Assembly (NCBI RefSeq): GCF_002777255.1
Contig: NZ_CP017634.1
Location: 2,988,903-3,052,902, forward strand
Origin: Candidatus Formimonas warabiya
GTDB lineage: Bacteria > Bacillota > Dehalobacteriia > Dehalobacteriales > Dehalobacteriaceae
Length of the DNA stretch: 64,000 bases
Reading direction: 5' to 3'
Numbering within the stretch: the first letter of the stretch is position 1; the number at the start of each line of letters is the position of its first letter. Shown piece after piece: positions 8,203-16,852 of the stretch. The notes beneath the pieces were generated by a model that made no database searches, was not told where the DNA came from, and saw nothing but the letters and a program-made list of their open reading frames with translations. The translations under genes were made by a program, and so were the position numbers.

Positions 8203-9253
8203 GAAGGTTCGCCCTAGCTTTCAGATTGCGCCTGCTGTATTCGTGCACGGCCTCCACCAAGGCCAAAACGTCTTCCGTCCGGGAATCCTTATGAATGCCA
8301 TGCCCCAGGTTAAAGATGTGGCCGGGCCGGTTTGCCGCCCGGTCTAAGATATCTTTTGCCTTTTGCTCCATGATGCGGCGCGGGGCGAGCAAAACAGCCG
8401 GATCCAGATTCCCCTGGATCCCTACTTCAGATCCCAGCCTCTTCCAGGCCTGATCGATATTGATGCGCCAGTCGATACCGATGACATCTCCCCCGGCCTC
8501 TTTCACCAGTTCTAAAAGGGTTGCCCCGTTATTGGCAAAATGAATCACGGGAACCTTTAAATCTTTCAGGCCTGTAATTACTTTTTGAGAATAAGGCAGG
8601 ACATAGTGGCGGTAATCTTCGCTGTTTAAGGTACCGACCCAGGAATCAAAAAGCTGAACGGCCTGGGCTCCGGCAGCAATTTGGGCGCGCAAATAGTTTA
8701 AGATCACCTGGGAAACTTTCCTCATCAATTCATGCCAAATTTCCGGAGCGCCCCAGATCATCTTTTTACAGTTTAAGTAATCCCGGGATCCTCCGCCCTC
8801 AATGAGATAACTGGCCAGGGTAAAAGGGGCGGCAGAAAAACCGATCAGCGGTACCTTCCCCTCCAAATCCCGTCTGGCCAAACGAATTGCCTCCATCACA
8901 TAGGGAGTGGCTTCTTCCCCCTCCAGCACTCTAATTTGCGCCACATCTTTGGCGCAGCGGACCGGATGATGAATGAAGGGCCCCTCTCCTTCGGAGAACT
9001 CAAAAGCAATGCCCATTCCTTCCAAAGGAAGCAGGATATCGGCAAACAGAATGGCCGCATCAACACCCAGGCGGTCTACCGGCTGTAAGGTAACCTGGGC
9101 AGCCAGCTCGGGAGTCTTACACATCTCTAAAAAAGAATACCTTTTCCGGATTTTCATATACTCTTCCATATAGCGGCCCGCCTGCCGCATGAACCATACA
9201 GGCGTGTATTCCACCTGCTCCCGGCGGCATGCCCGTAAAAAAATATCATTCAT
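8195..9253 (-). CDS. hemE: Uroporphyrinogen decarboxylase
   Basis: Decarboxylates uroporphyrinogen III to coproporphyrinogen III in the cytoplasm. The family signature TPVWFMRQAGRYMEEY is near the N-terminus, followed by LQPVDRLGVDAAILFADI; the second signature FSAAPFTLASYLIEGGGS occurs at about residues 140-160. I prefer the ATG at 9253 (AAGG five bases upstream); an ATG at 9265 would add four residues. First gene of hemE-hemH-hemY, 64 bp after the metallophosphoesterase, which may be cotranscribed. Confidence 0.95.
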   Translation of the reverse strand: MNDIFLRACRREQVEYTPVWFMRQAGRYMEEYMKIRKRYSFLEMCKTPELAAQVTLQPVDRLGVDAAILFADILLPLEGMGIAFEFSEGEGPFIHHPVRCAKDVAQIRVLEGEEATPYVMEAIRLARRDLEGKVPLIGFSAAPFTLASYLIEGGGSRDYLNCKKMIWGAPEIWHELMRKVSQVILNYLRAQIAAGAQAVQLFDSWVGTLNSEDYRHYVLPYSQKVITGLKDLKVPVIHFANNGATLLELVKEAGGDVIGIDWRINIDQAWKRLGSEVGIQGNLDPAVLLAPRRIMEQKAKDILDRAANRPGHIFNLGHGIHKDSRTEDVLALVEAVHEYSRRNLKARANLHE

Positions 9254-9317
9254 TTTTACCTTCATTCCCTTCCCAGGCTAATTGCCGATTGATGCTAAAT
9301 TTTCATCGTCCATTGTC

Positions 9318-10064
9318 CTAGACATCCGGCACCTGGCCGATTAATTTCGGCGTAAAATCTAAGTAATCTGCACTCACGAGAGAAAACCCGATGTGCCATT
9401 TTTCCTCAGGAAGCCTGAGGTGGTAGGCCCCCTGGTGCAGGTGGCCGTATACGCAAAGTTTGACCTGATACCGCTCCATCAGCTCGATAAAACCGTTCCA
9501 TTCATGTCGATCGTTAGACGGCATAAAATGCATCATCACATAAATGCTCTCCATCTTGGGAGGAAGGGAGTTTAAAGACATTTCCAGGCGCTTTATTTCT
9601 CTCTGGTATACCTTCTGATCATGGTCGGTAAATTCCGTATGATTCGGGCATATCCAGCCCCTGGTGCCGCAGATGGCGGTAGCGCCGAAACAAATACTAT
9701 CGTTCTGGAGGGCGAAAACATTTCCCGGCAAGGCTTCACGCACCCGGGAAATACTTCCCCACCAATAATCATGATTGCCTTGAATCAAGATAATGTTTCC
9801 GGGGAGGTCGCCCAAGAACGCCAAATCATAGGACGCATCCGGCAAGGTCATGGCCCAGGAAATATCTCCCGGTACCAATACCAGGTCGTCGCCTTTAACA
9901 GTATTTATCCAGGCGTCGAATATTTTTTCAAAATGATGATGCCAATGGGCGCCGAAAACATCCATGGGCTTATGCTGCACCACACCATCCCACTCCGGCG
10001 GCACCACAGGCCGGCAAAAAGACAAATGCAAATCACCAATGGCAAAAATTCTCACCCTGTTCAC
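9318..10064 (-). CDS. Metallophosphoesterase
   Basis: A 248-residue calcineurin-like phosphoesterase with all metal-binding motifs: GDLHLS (about residues 10-15), GDISW (66-70), GNHDYWW (about 97-103), a histidine in MHFMPSN and GHLHQG near 205. Such enzymes hydrolyse phosphomono- or diesters with a di-metal centre; the substrate cannot be told from sequence. It lies upstream of hemE in the same direction with a short gap, but a role in haem synthesis is not implied by the family. Confidence 0.88.
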   Translation of the reverse strand: MNRVRIFAIGDLHLSFCRPVVPPEWDGVVQHKPMDVFGAHWHHHFEKIFDAWINTVKGDDLVLVPGDISWAMTLPDASYDLAFLGDLPGNIILIQGNHDYWWGSISRVREALPGNVFALQNDSICFGATAICGTRGWICPNHTEFTDHDQKVYQREIKRLEMSLNSLPPKMESIYVMMHFMPSNDRHEWNGFIELMERYQVKLCVYGHLHQGAYHLRLPEEKWHIGFSLVSADYLDFTPKLIGQVPDV

Positions 10065-10148
10065 CTACAAGCAAAAAGATCTGCGGCCCTCTTCATAAAA
10101 TAAGGCCTATTCATATTATAACAGTTTATGCGCCGATAAAACCTTTCC

Positions 10149-10412
10149 TCAGGGAATTAATAACCAGACTATGACCAGATGGGCTAAAATAGCGAAAGAA
10201 AAAACCGCCTTGAAATACCAGCGTTTGGTTTTATGATGAAATAATGCCATGCCGCTTGCCGTGCCGATGGCTCCACCCGCCAATCCCGTGAACAGCAAAG
10301 CCCGTTCGGAAATCCTCCACTGCTTTCGCCTGGCCTGTCTCTTGTCCCAGCCCATCATCATAAAGCCCATAGCATTGATAAAAACATAATAGGGAATGAG
10401 AAATTTAATCAT
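10149..10412 (-). CDS. DUF1294 small membrane protein
   Basis: An 87-residue protein with two or three hydrophobic segments (about residues 2-20, 38-58 and 68-86) and the DUF1294 signature GWDKRQARRKQWRISERALL followed by GGAIGTASGMALFHHKT. Function of this family is not established. It stands alone on the minus strand, divergent from the DUF378 gene. Confidence 0.85.
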   Translation of the reverse strand: MIKFLIPYYVFINAMGFMMMGWDKRQARRKQWRISERALLFTGLAGGAIGTASGMALFHHKTKRWYFKAVFSFAILAHLVIVWLLIP

Positions 10413-10498
10413 TTTTGCTCCTTTTTCCCATACTTTGAATATATTCTTCCTAAATTTGGCATAATACGGATGATTAAAAAAGTAAGGAGGTAGCTTCC

Positions 10499-10696
10499 TT
10501 GGACAAAATTGCCCTTATATTGGTTATTATTGGTGCTCTGAACTGGGGCCTGATTGGCCTATTCGGCTTCGACCTGGTGGCCACCATTTTTGGCGGCCAA
10601 TCAGCCTTCATCAGCCGGATCGTCTATTCCTTGGTGGGATTGGCAGGTTTGTATGCCATTACCCTTTTGTTCAGAGAAAGAACGGAAGTTAAGTAA
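10499..10696 (+). CDS. DUF378 small membrane protein
   Basis: A 65-residue protein with two transmembrane helices and the DUF378 pattern (ILVIIGALNWGLIGLFGFDL, then a second helix SLVGLAGLYAI). The start is TTG at 10499, chosen because AAGGAGG lies 8-9 bases upstream and no ATG is available. The stop codon lies inside the stem of the following terminator. Function unknown. Confidence 0.85.
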   Translation: MDKIALILVIIGALNWGLIGLFGFDLVATIFGGQSAFISRIVYSLVGLAGLYAITLLFRERTEVK

Positions 10697-10729
10697 AGAA
10701 AAGCGCCTGGACGGCGCTTTTCTTTACTT
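10691..10729. terminator. Bidirectional terminator between DUF378 and pduL
   Basis: A perfect 17-bp stem (10691-10707 with 10713-10729) with a 5-base loop TGGAC. The stem ends in A/T-rich arms on both sides, so it can serve the DUF378 gene on plus and pduL on minus, which converge here. Confidence 0.85.
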
Positions 10730-10745
10730 AATATTTTCTGTACTC

Positions 10746-11354
10746 CTAATCTCTGTTGACAATGTAAGCGAAATCCCCGTTTTTTACCAAAGCTGCATTG
10801 GCTTCGTCGGTATCCAAATGGAAATCCAATTTCATCGTATCTCCCACTCGGGCGGTGACATCATAGAAGCAAACAGTCTTTCCGCCTTTCACCAATAAAT
10901 CAATTTTTTCCCCATCTTCAATGCCGAATCTTTCCGCCTCCGTGGTATGAAAATGAACATGGGTTTTGGCAAGAATACATCCTTCATTGATAATCAGGGG
11001 CCCTTTCGGACCAATAATAATACATCCGGGAGTTCCTTTTACGTCCCCAGATTCTCGCAAAGGAGCATTAATCCCCAATTGGCGGGCATCTGTCTGGCTT
11101 AATTCCACTTGCGTCTGCTTTCGGGCCGGTCCCAGGATGCGCATGCCCTGGAGCACTCCTTTAGGACCGACAATGGTCACCGTTTCTTTGCAGGCAAACT
11201 GGCCGGGTTGAGAGAGATCCTTCAAGCTCTGCAATTCATAACCCTCACCAAACAAAGCCACAATGTGCTCTTCGGTTAAATGGAGATGACGGTTGGAAAT
11301 CCCGAGCGGAACAGCCCATTTTTCATTTGGTTCACAATTGTTTCCACAGCACAT
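10746..11354 (-). CDS. pduL: Phosphate propanoyltransferase (PduL-type phosphotransacylase)
   Basis: PduL enzymes interconvert acyl-CoA and acyl-phosphate, and in many acetogenic Clostridia they replace the usual phosphate acetyltransferase. The 202 residues contain VPLGISNRHLHL (zinc-binding histidines, about residues 15-26), LGPARKQTQVELS, and the second half with GCILAKTHVHF and DDGEKIDLLVKGG-like beta-barrel sequence. There is no encapsulation-type N-terminal helix, so it is probably a cytosolic metabolic enzyme rather than a microcompartment cargo. It has a good promoter (11411-11439). The second histidine motif reads KTHVHF where R-H-I-H is commoner. Confidence 0.9.
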   Translation of the reverse strand: MCCGNNCEPNEKWAVPLGISNRHLHLTEEHIVALFGEGYELQSLKDLSQPGQFACKETVTIVGPKGVLQGMRILGPARKQTQVELSQTDARQLGINAPLRESGDVKGTPGCIIIGPKGPLIINEGCILAKTHVHFHTTEAERFGIEDGEKIDLLVKGGKTVCFYDVTARVGDTMKLDFHLDTDEANAALVKNGDFAYIVNRD

Positions 11355-11410
11355 AAAAAAACACCTCCAGGTAAAACTTTGTACGTTTAGACGCTGTACT
11401 TTTCAGAACA

Positions 11411-11439
11411 ATTATAACAGGGTATGGCACGAATAACAA
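11411..11439 (-). promoter_or_regulatory. Vegetative promoter of pduL
   Basis: Minus strand TTGTTA (11434-11439), 17-base spacer, TATAAT (11411-11416), 57 bp upstream of the pduL start. Good match to the housekeeping sigma-A consensus. Confidence 0.75.
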
Positions 11440-11469
11440 CGCCAATTGGCCCGGGGTACGGAAGTTGGA

Positions 11470-11491
11470 TTTTTGAGAATATTCTCAAAAA
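11470..11491. promoter_or_regulatory. Perfect 22-bp palindrome upstream of pduL
   Basis: TTTTTGAGAATATTCTCAAAAA is a perfect 22-bp palindrome, 31 bp upstream of the pduL -35 box. It lacks a flanking U-run on either strand, so an operator for a dimeric regulator is more likely than a terminator. The cognate factor is unknown. Confidence 0.5.
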
Positions 11492-11557
11492 CAAAAATAT
11501 CTTTATTCTCGTTATGGATTGGCAGCGTAAAACTAGCCGCAACAGAGAATGATTGTT

Positions 11558-13303
11558 TTAATTGATCGGGATGATCGAAGGATATTGGATCCTCCCCTTC
11601 ATCCCGGAGTAATCAAAAAGCAGGGTACTTTCTCCTTCTTCAATCCCTATGATCCTATCCTTTTGAAAAGAAAACCGGTGCTGGAACCGATGCACAGCGA
11701 TGAATTTATTGATTTCTTTCATGGTGCTCCCCAGGTGCTGGGGAAGATATCTCTCCCGCATTTGCCGATCCCGTAAAAAATCCGTGGATCCTGCCCCGGA
11801 CTTGCCCAGCAACCAGGCGGGCAATCTGTTTCTCATTTCCGACACCAGCCAATCAAGCTTGATCAGGTCTAAAATAACCGGCTCTGCGCGCCGGGGCAAA
11901 ATTCCGATCAAAAAAGAAAAGAGCATCTTGGCGCGCATTTCCGCCCCCAGTTTTTTTTCCTGCCCGTTTTGCGCCAAATACTCGGCAAAATACCTGTAAA
12001 AAGCAAAAGGCTCCGCGGAAAAATTGTTTATTGCGTAGGTAAGCGTATGCCCATATTTCCCCGAATTATAGTATTGCTCCAAAACTTCTTCGATATTTCT
12101 CAGCTGGAGCATTTCTTCAAAGGATAAGGCCTCTGTTTTCAGCACTTCATAAGGAGGATGGTCCCGGTAAATAAGACCGAATTCCTCCGCCTGCTTTCTT
12201 AATCCCGAGCCTTTGAGCAATTTGAGAAACCCCAGCTGCAGTTGGTGGGGGCCTAAAGTGTAAACATCATTAAAAGACTTTTCGAAAGAGAACAGGTTCT
12301 CCCCGGGCAGTCCGGCAATCAGATCCAGATGGAGATGCACATTGCCCGCTTTTTTTAATTGATGCACAGAAGCCTGAACCTGAGCAAAATCCATCTCCCT
12401 TTGGATTGTTTTCAGCACCTGCCGGTTCGTGGACTGAACCCCGATTTCCACCTGAAAATATCCGGGGGGCGCTTGTCCCAGTAAAGCAATGATTTCTTCA
12501 TCCAATAAATCCGCGGCAATTTCAAAATGAAAATTAAGGTCCCTGTCTTGATAGGCCAGTAAAAAGGTTAAAAGATCTTTCGTCCGGCTTTTATGGCAGT
12601 TAAATGTCCGATCCACAAACTTCACCTGCCGGATCCCGGACCGGATCAGCTTCTCCAGGTCCTTTTTCACCCGGTCCAGGGAAAAATACCTGACGCCGGG
12701 AATGGTGGAGGACAAACAATATTGACAACGGAAAGGGCAGCCCCGGCTGGATTCGTAATATACAATCTTATGGGCAAACTGGGCCAAGTCATCTGCCGCG
12801 TAGGGAAAAGGAATCCTGTCCAGTTCCTTGATTAAACTTCGCGCCGGGTTAGGAAAAACGGCCTGATCTTTGCGCCAGACTAAGCCGGCGGTATGCGCCA
12901 AAGAGAGCTCCTGCTCCCGGCATTGAACCAGCTCAAAAAAAGTCTCTTCTCCCTCACCCACGACAATACAATCCACAAAGGAGTGATTTGCCATCATTTC
13001 CTCAGCGTCGAAAGAGACCTCAGGTCCCCCTAACACAATAAAAACTTGCGGGCAAACCTTTTTCAGCACCTGACAAATTTCCAAAGTGGGCCTGATGTTC
13101 CAGATATAGCAGGAAAAGCCGATCAGGTCCGCTTTTTCCCGGTAAATTTCCCCTGCAATATCCAGCACCGGTTCATTAATGGAATACTCCCGGACCGTAA
13201 AATCATGGGTATGGGAAAGGGGTGCGCAAAAGCTCTTTAAGTAATAGATGGATAGGGAGGTATGAATATATTTGGCATTAAGAGAAGTGAGCAGAATCTT
13301 CAT
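11558..13303 (-). CDS. B12-binding domain radical SAM protein with DUF4080 C-terminus
   Basis: 581 residues. N-terminal cobalamin-binding-like Rossmann region (IGFSCYIWN, VLGGPEVSF, VVGEGE), then the radical SAM core with the cluster motif CPFRCQYC (about residues 194-201; CxxxCxxC), and a C-terminal part typical of the DUF4080 subgroup. Radical SAM enzymes of this architecture perform methylations and other radical chemistry; the substrate is not evident. It follows cfa by 27 bp on the same strand, so the two are probably cotranscribed. Confidence 0.88.
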   Translation of the reverse strand: MKILLTSLNAKYIHTSLSIYYLKSFCAPLSHTHDFTVREYSINEPVLDIAGEIYREKADLIGFSCYIWNIRPTLEICQVLKKVCPQVFIVLGGPEVSFDAEEMMANHSFVDCIVVGEGEETFFELVQCREQELSLAHTAGLVWRKDQAVFPNPARSLIKELDRIPFPYAADDLAQFAHKIVYYESSRGCPFRCQYCLSSTIPGVRYFSLDRVKKDLEKLIRSGIRQVKFVDRTFNCHKSRTKDLLTFLLAYQDRDLNFHFEIAADLLDEEIIALLGQAPPGYFQVEIGVQSTNRQVLKTIQREMDFAQVQASVHQLKKAGNVHLHLDLIAGLPGENLFSFEKSFNDVYTLGPHQLQLGFLKLLKGSGLRKQAEEFGLIYRDHPPYEVLKTEALSFEEMLQLRNIEEVLEQYYNSGKYGHTLTYAINNFSAEPFAFYRYFAEYLAQNGQEKKLGAEMRAKMLFSFLIGILPRRAEPVILDLIKLDWLVSEMRNRLPAWLLGKSGAGSTDFLRDRQMRERYLPQHLGSTMKEINKFIAVHRFQHRFSFQKDRIIGIEEGESTLLFDYSGMKGRIQYPSIIPIN

Positions 13304-13330
13304 GAGCGCCCCCGGTTCATCCAGAATGTT

Positions 13331-14518
13331 TTAGTGATATAAATAATCCCGCGTTAAGGCCAAGCTATTATTTAACCCTTTAGAAAAAAGGATTTGGTGA
13401 ATATCCAGCCCGCTGCTCCGAAAGGAAGCCGCACAGGAATTCAAATAGAGCCGCCACATTTTCACGAAACGGTCCCCGTATTTGTTCCTGACCGTATCGA
13501 CATTTTTTTCAAAATTCCTTGCCCAATGATCCAATGTTTGGGCATAATGGAGCCGCAAGCTTTCCACGTCGATCAAATGATAGTCATAATCGGGAAGCAG
13601 GGAAATTAATTGCCGGATGGAAGGAATATAGCCCCCCGGAAAGATATACTTTTGAATCCACTTATTGCAGGGTCCCTCAATTTGTCCGGTAATACAGTGT
13701 AAAAGGGATAACCCGCCGGGCGTTAATAGTTTGCTTACTGCTTCATAGTATTTTGGCAAATTAGCATAACCCACATGTTCTACCATCCCCACACTGACCA
13801 CCTTGTCAAATTTTTTCCCTCTTTCTCCTAAGGTGCGATAGTCGGCCACTTCAACCCCCACCTGTCCGGTAAGCCCCAGTTCCTCAATCCGTTCCTTCGT
13901 CTTCTTGTATTGTTCTTCGCTCAAGGTGATGCCAAAGGATTGCACCCTATACTGCTGGGCGGCCCGAATAATCAGCCAGCCCCACCCGCTGCCAATGTCC
14001 AGAAGGGTCTCTCCCGGCTTCAGCTGAAGTTTTTTCAGCGTATGATCAATTTTTTGAAGCTGGGCCTGGTAAAGGGAATCCTGGGCAGACTTAAAGTAAG
14101 CGCAGGAATAGCTCAATGTCTCATCCAGCCACAATTCATAAAAATCATTGCCCAGGTCATAGTGGTGCTGAATGTCCTTTTTCTGCTGCGTGATGGAGGT
14201 AGATGACTTCTCCCGGGAAAAGAGGTTTTTTATTCCTTTAAAGGATTTTTTGGACATGAGCAGATCCCCGCCCTGATAAGCCGTCTCGATGATCTCCTGA
14301 ATGTCCCCCTCAAAATCAATGATCCCGTCCATATAAGCTTCTCCCAAGGCCAGGGAAATATCCTTTAAAAGCTTACTTTTGGGGATTGGTTGATAAAAAA
14401 TAATCTTAAACCGGGGCTTTCCCGTACCATAATTCTCTACCGTACCATCCCAGTATTGAACGGAAAAGGCCTTACCCGTCATTTTTCCCAATATGTTATG
14501 TAAAAAAAATTTTTCCAT
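13331..14518 (-). CDS. cfa: Cyclopropane-fatty-acyl-phospholipid synthase family protein
   Basis: Transfers a methylene group from SAM to unsaturated acyl chains of membrane phospholipids. 395 residues; the motif QHHYDLGNDFYELWLD and the SAM-binding LDIGSGWGWL (about 170-180) are diagnostic, followed by GITLSEEQ, VSVGMVEHVG and LHCITG. Upstream of and in line with the radical SAM gene. CFA synthesis is usually a stationary-phase or stress membrane modification. A TATAAT at 14591-14596 with a weak TAGTCA -35 (17-bp spacer) may be its promoter. Confidence 0.93.
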   Translation of the reverse strand: MEKFFLHNILGKMTGKAFSVQYWDGTVENYGTGKPRFKIIFYQPIPKSKLLKDISLALGEAYMDGIIDFEGDIQEIIETAYQGGDLLMSKKSFKGIKNLFSREKSSTSITQQKKDIQHHYDLGNDFYELWLDETLSYSCAYFKSAQDSLYQAQLQKIDHTLKKLQLKPGETLLDIGSGWGWLIIRAAQQYRVQSFGITLSEEQYKKTKERIEELGLTGQVGVEVADYRTLGERGKKFDKVVSVGMVEHVGYANLPKYYEAVSKLLTPGGLSLLHCITGQIEGPCNKWIQKYIFPGGYIPSIRQLISLLPDYDYHLIDVESLRLHYAQTLDHWARNFEKNVDTVRNKYGDRFVKMWRLYLNSCAASFRSSGLDIHQILFSKGLNNSLALTRDYLYH

Positions 14519-14742
14519 ACCACAACCTCCTTTCGGCCCAGATCATAGTACTCTCCTTACAAATAGGCCGGATGTCAATCTATTAGTTACATTATAATGG
14601 GATAAACATCCGATGACTACCAATTGAAGGGCCATATTACTTTATCTTCCATTGTATGAGGGTATTTTATTCATTTTCCCGGAACTAAACCGATTATTTC
14701 TTTTGTTTTTTCCTCTTCACGCTTTTTTTTGATTATTTTCAC

Positions 14743-14768
14743 AAAAAAACTGCCCCTAAGGCAGTTTT
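14743..14768 (-). terminator. Terminator after degV
   Basis: Perfect 9-bp stem AAAACTGCC / GGCAGTTTT (14746-14754 with 14760-14768), 5-base loop, and a T-run on the minus strand (14743-14749). Confidence 0.85.
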
Positions 14769-14776
14769 CCATCCAT

Positions 14777-15643
14777 CTAGCGCTGCGTCCCCAGAAAAAA
14801 CACCGCTAAAGTTCCCGGCCCGGAATGGGCGCCGATCACCGGTCCCACATGATTGATCAGGAAACCCTTCACAGGTATTCTTTCCTGAATCGCTTCCTGC
14901 AAGGAAAAGGCATCCTCCGGACAATCCCCATGGCTGATGCCGATAATTTGGTTTTCCGGATCGACAATTCTTTCTGCCGCCATGTCAGCCAGGGTTTTGA
15001 TGGACTTTTTCCGTCCCCGTACTTTCATCACCGGAATCAGCCTTCCTGCATCATCCACATGCAAGATGGGTTTAATATTGAGCACCGTGCCCACAAAAGC
15101 TGCCGCCCCGGAAACCCTGCCCCCTCTTCTCAAATGCTCCAGGTCCTCCACGGTGAACCAGTGATTCATTCTCAGCTTGTTGTTTTCTACCCAATCCACA
15201 ATCTCTTCTTTAGAGGCACCCTGGTGCAGCATTTCCAGCGCATAATGAAGAATTAAGCCTTCGCCCAGGGAGGCGCTTTTTGTATCGATCACAGTGATCT
15301 CCCTTTCCGGATACTGCTCCAAGACCATCTTTCTCGCCGCCACAGCATTGGTAAAGGTGCTGCTTAAAGCAGATGAAAAAGAGAGAAAAACCAGGTCGGC
15401 ACCTTGCTGTACATATTTTGTAAAGATCTCCGTAAAGGTATGTATGTTCACCTGAGACGTGGTGGGCATTTCTCCGGCGCGCAACCCGTTATAAAAGCTT
15501 TGATAAGACATCCCGGTACCGAAATCATCAAAATATTCCTTTCCCTGAAAAAGATACAAATAATGAACAATGGGAATTTCATGTTGATGAATATAATTGG
15601 CCGGAAGATCGCTGCATGAATCCCCGATAATCACCGTTTTCAT
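14777..15643 (-). CDS. DegV family (fatty-acid-binding) protein
   Basis: 288 residues starting MKTVIIGDSCSDLP, the typical DegV N-terminus, with STFTNA..., the TKSASLGEGL region and LRRGGRVSG in the second half. Family members bind fatty acids and, as FakB, present them to the kinase FakA for incorporation into phospholipids. No FakA gene is nearby, so the exact partner is unknown. Single-gene unit ending in the terminator at 14743-14768. Confidence 0.9.
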   Translation of the reverse strand: MKTVIIGDSCSDLPANYIHQHEIPIVHYLYLFQGKEYFDDFGTGMSYQSFYNGLRAGEMPTTSQVNIHTFTEIFTKYVQQGADLVFLSFSSALSSTFTNAVAARKMVLEQYPEREITVIDTKSASLGEGLILHYALEMLHQGASKEEIVDWVENNKLRMNHWFTVEDLEHLRRGGRVSGAAAFVGTVLNIKPILHVDDAGRLIPVMKVRGRKKSIKTLADMAAERIVDPENQIIGISHGDCPEDAFSLQEAIQERIPVKGFLINHVGPVIGAHSGPGTLAVFFLGTQR

Positions 15644-15821
15644 CAGTCCGTTCTCCTTTTAAGGTTATAAGGTCAGGGGACACACCATGTCCCTAATTAT
15701 GGAATATTACTTTCTCATTTTATGCCAATATTTATCTAAAATCAACTGTCTATGACCGGAGTCCCGCGGGATCGAGCTACTCCCGGAAGGGAATCCAGGG
15801 TTGGCAAAGTCCTATAAGCGC
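15644..15821. other. Intergenic stretch with GGGACA/TGTCCC hairpin
   Basis: No gene seen. Contains a small inverted repeat GGGACA-N5-TGTCCC (about 15678-15694) flanked by GTCAGG, which resembles the GTCCCC/GGGGAC hairpins at 19432-19485 and 60504-60565. Possibly part of a dispersed intergenic repeat family. Confidence 0.35.
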
Positions 15822-15844
15822 AAAAAATGCGACCCAGAGGTCGC
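15822..15844 (-). terminator. Terminator after the phosphate transporter
   Basis: 6-bp stem GCGACC / GGTCGC (15829-15834 with 15839-15844), 4-base loop, followed on the minus strand by ATTTTTTG. It lies just after the Pit stop codon. Confidence 0.75.
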
Positions 15845-15850
15845 GGCTGA

Positions 15851-16852
15851 TTAAAAAATGAGCTTAATTAAATAAGAAATAATTCCGGAGATGGTTGCCG
15901 TAATAGGAATGGTGAGAACCCATGCCCAGACAATATTTTTCGCCACCACCCAACGGACGCAGGACAACCTTTTCGCCGCCCCGACTCCCATAATTGAGCT
16001 GGATATGATATGGGTTGTGCTTACGGGAGAATGGAACATCGTAGCGGTAAAGATCACTGCGGCAGCACCTGTTTCGGCAGCAAACCCGTTTACCGGAGCC
16101 AGGCGGGCCATATTCATTCCCATGGTCTTAATGATCTTCCAGCCGCCCACAGAAGTACCTGCCGCCATCACCAGGGCACATGCCACTTTGACCCAAAGGG
16201 GCACCTCAAACTGGGGAATTAACCCTCCACTTAGCAAAGCCATGGTGATAATCCCCATAGACTTTTGGGCATCATTCCCCCCATGGTTTAAAGCCATTAA
16301 GGCGGCTGAGAAAATTTGGGCCTTGGAAAAAACTTTCGTCACAGTAACCGGGCGAACGGATCTTAAGATTCTGTTTAAAAGAGTCATCAAAATAAATCCG
16401 GCGGCAAATCCGATACAGGGTGATAAAATTAACCACAACAAGACCTTGTCAAAAAAATTACTCCAATGGACAATGGAAAGGGACCCTTTAAAGGCAATGG
16501 CGGAACCCAGTAGTCCCCCGATCAGGGCATGAGAACTACTGCTGGGCAATCCGAAGTACCAGGTGATCAGATTCCAAGTGATGGCTCCCAATAATGTGGC
16601 GATCACCACGGTTTGAGGAATACTGCCGGGGTTTACAATATCCGCCCCCACCGTTTTTGCTACTTTTACACTGATAAAAGCGCCAAGAAAGTTTAAAGAG
16701 GCGGCCATCATGATGGCTGCCGCCGGTGAAAGGACCCGGGTAGACACCGAAGTAGCGATGGAGTTTGCCGTATCATGAAAACCGTTAATAAAATCAAAGG
16801 TAAGTGCTAAACCTACCACAACGATGGTAATCCACAAAGTTGCATCAAGCAT
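15851..16852 (-). CDS. pit: Inorganic phosphate transporter, Pit family
   Basis: A 333-residue polytopic membrane protein that takes up phosphate (as metal-phosphate with protons). Signatures: FDFINGFHDTANSIATSV near residues 20-37 and, in the inverted repeat half, GGNDAQKSMG; the repeat ends SPVSTTHIISSSIMG. Length is typical of the short bacterial Pit form. Its ATG overlaps the upstream DUF47 gene by 8 bases; the two form a standard regulator-transporter pair. Confidence 0.94.
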   Translation of the reverse strand: MLDATLWITIVVVGLALTFDFINGFHDTANSIATSVSTRVLSPAAAIMMAASLNFLGAFISVKVAKTVGADIVNPGSIPQTVVIATLLGAITWNLITWYFGLPSSSSHALIGGLLGSAIAFKGSLSIVHWSNFFDKVLLWLILSPCIGFAAGFILMTLLNRILRSVRPVTVTKVFSKAQIFSAALMALNHGGNDAQKSMGIITMALLSGGLIPQFEVPLWVKVACALVMAAGTSVGGWKIIKTMGMNMARLAPVNGFAAETGAAAVIFTATMFHSPVSTTHIISSSIMGVGAAKRLSCVRWVVAKNIVWAWVLTIPITATISGIISYLIKLIF

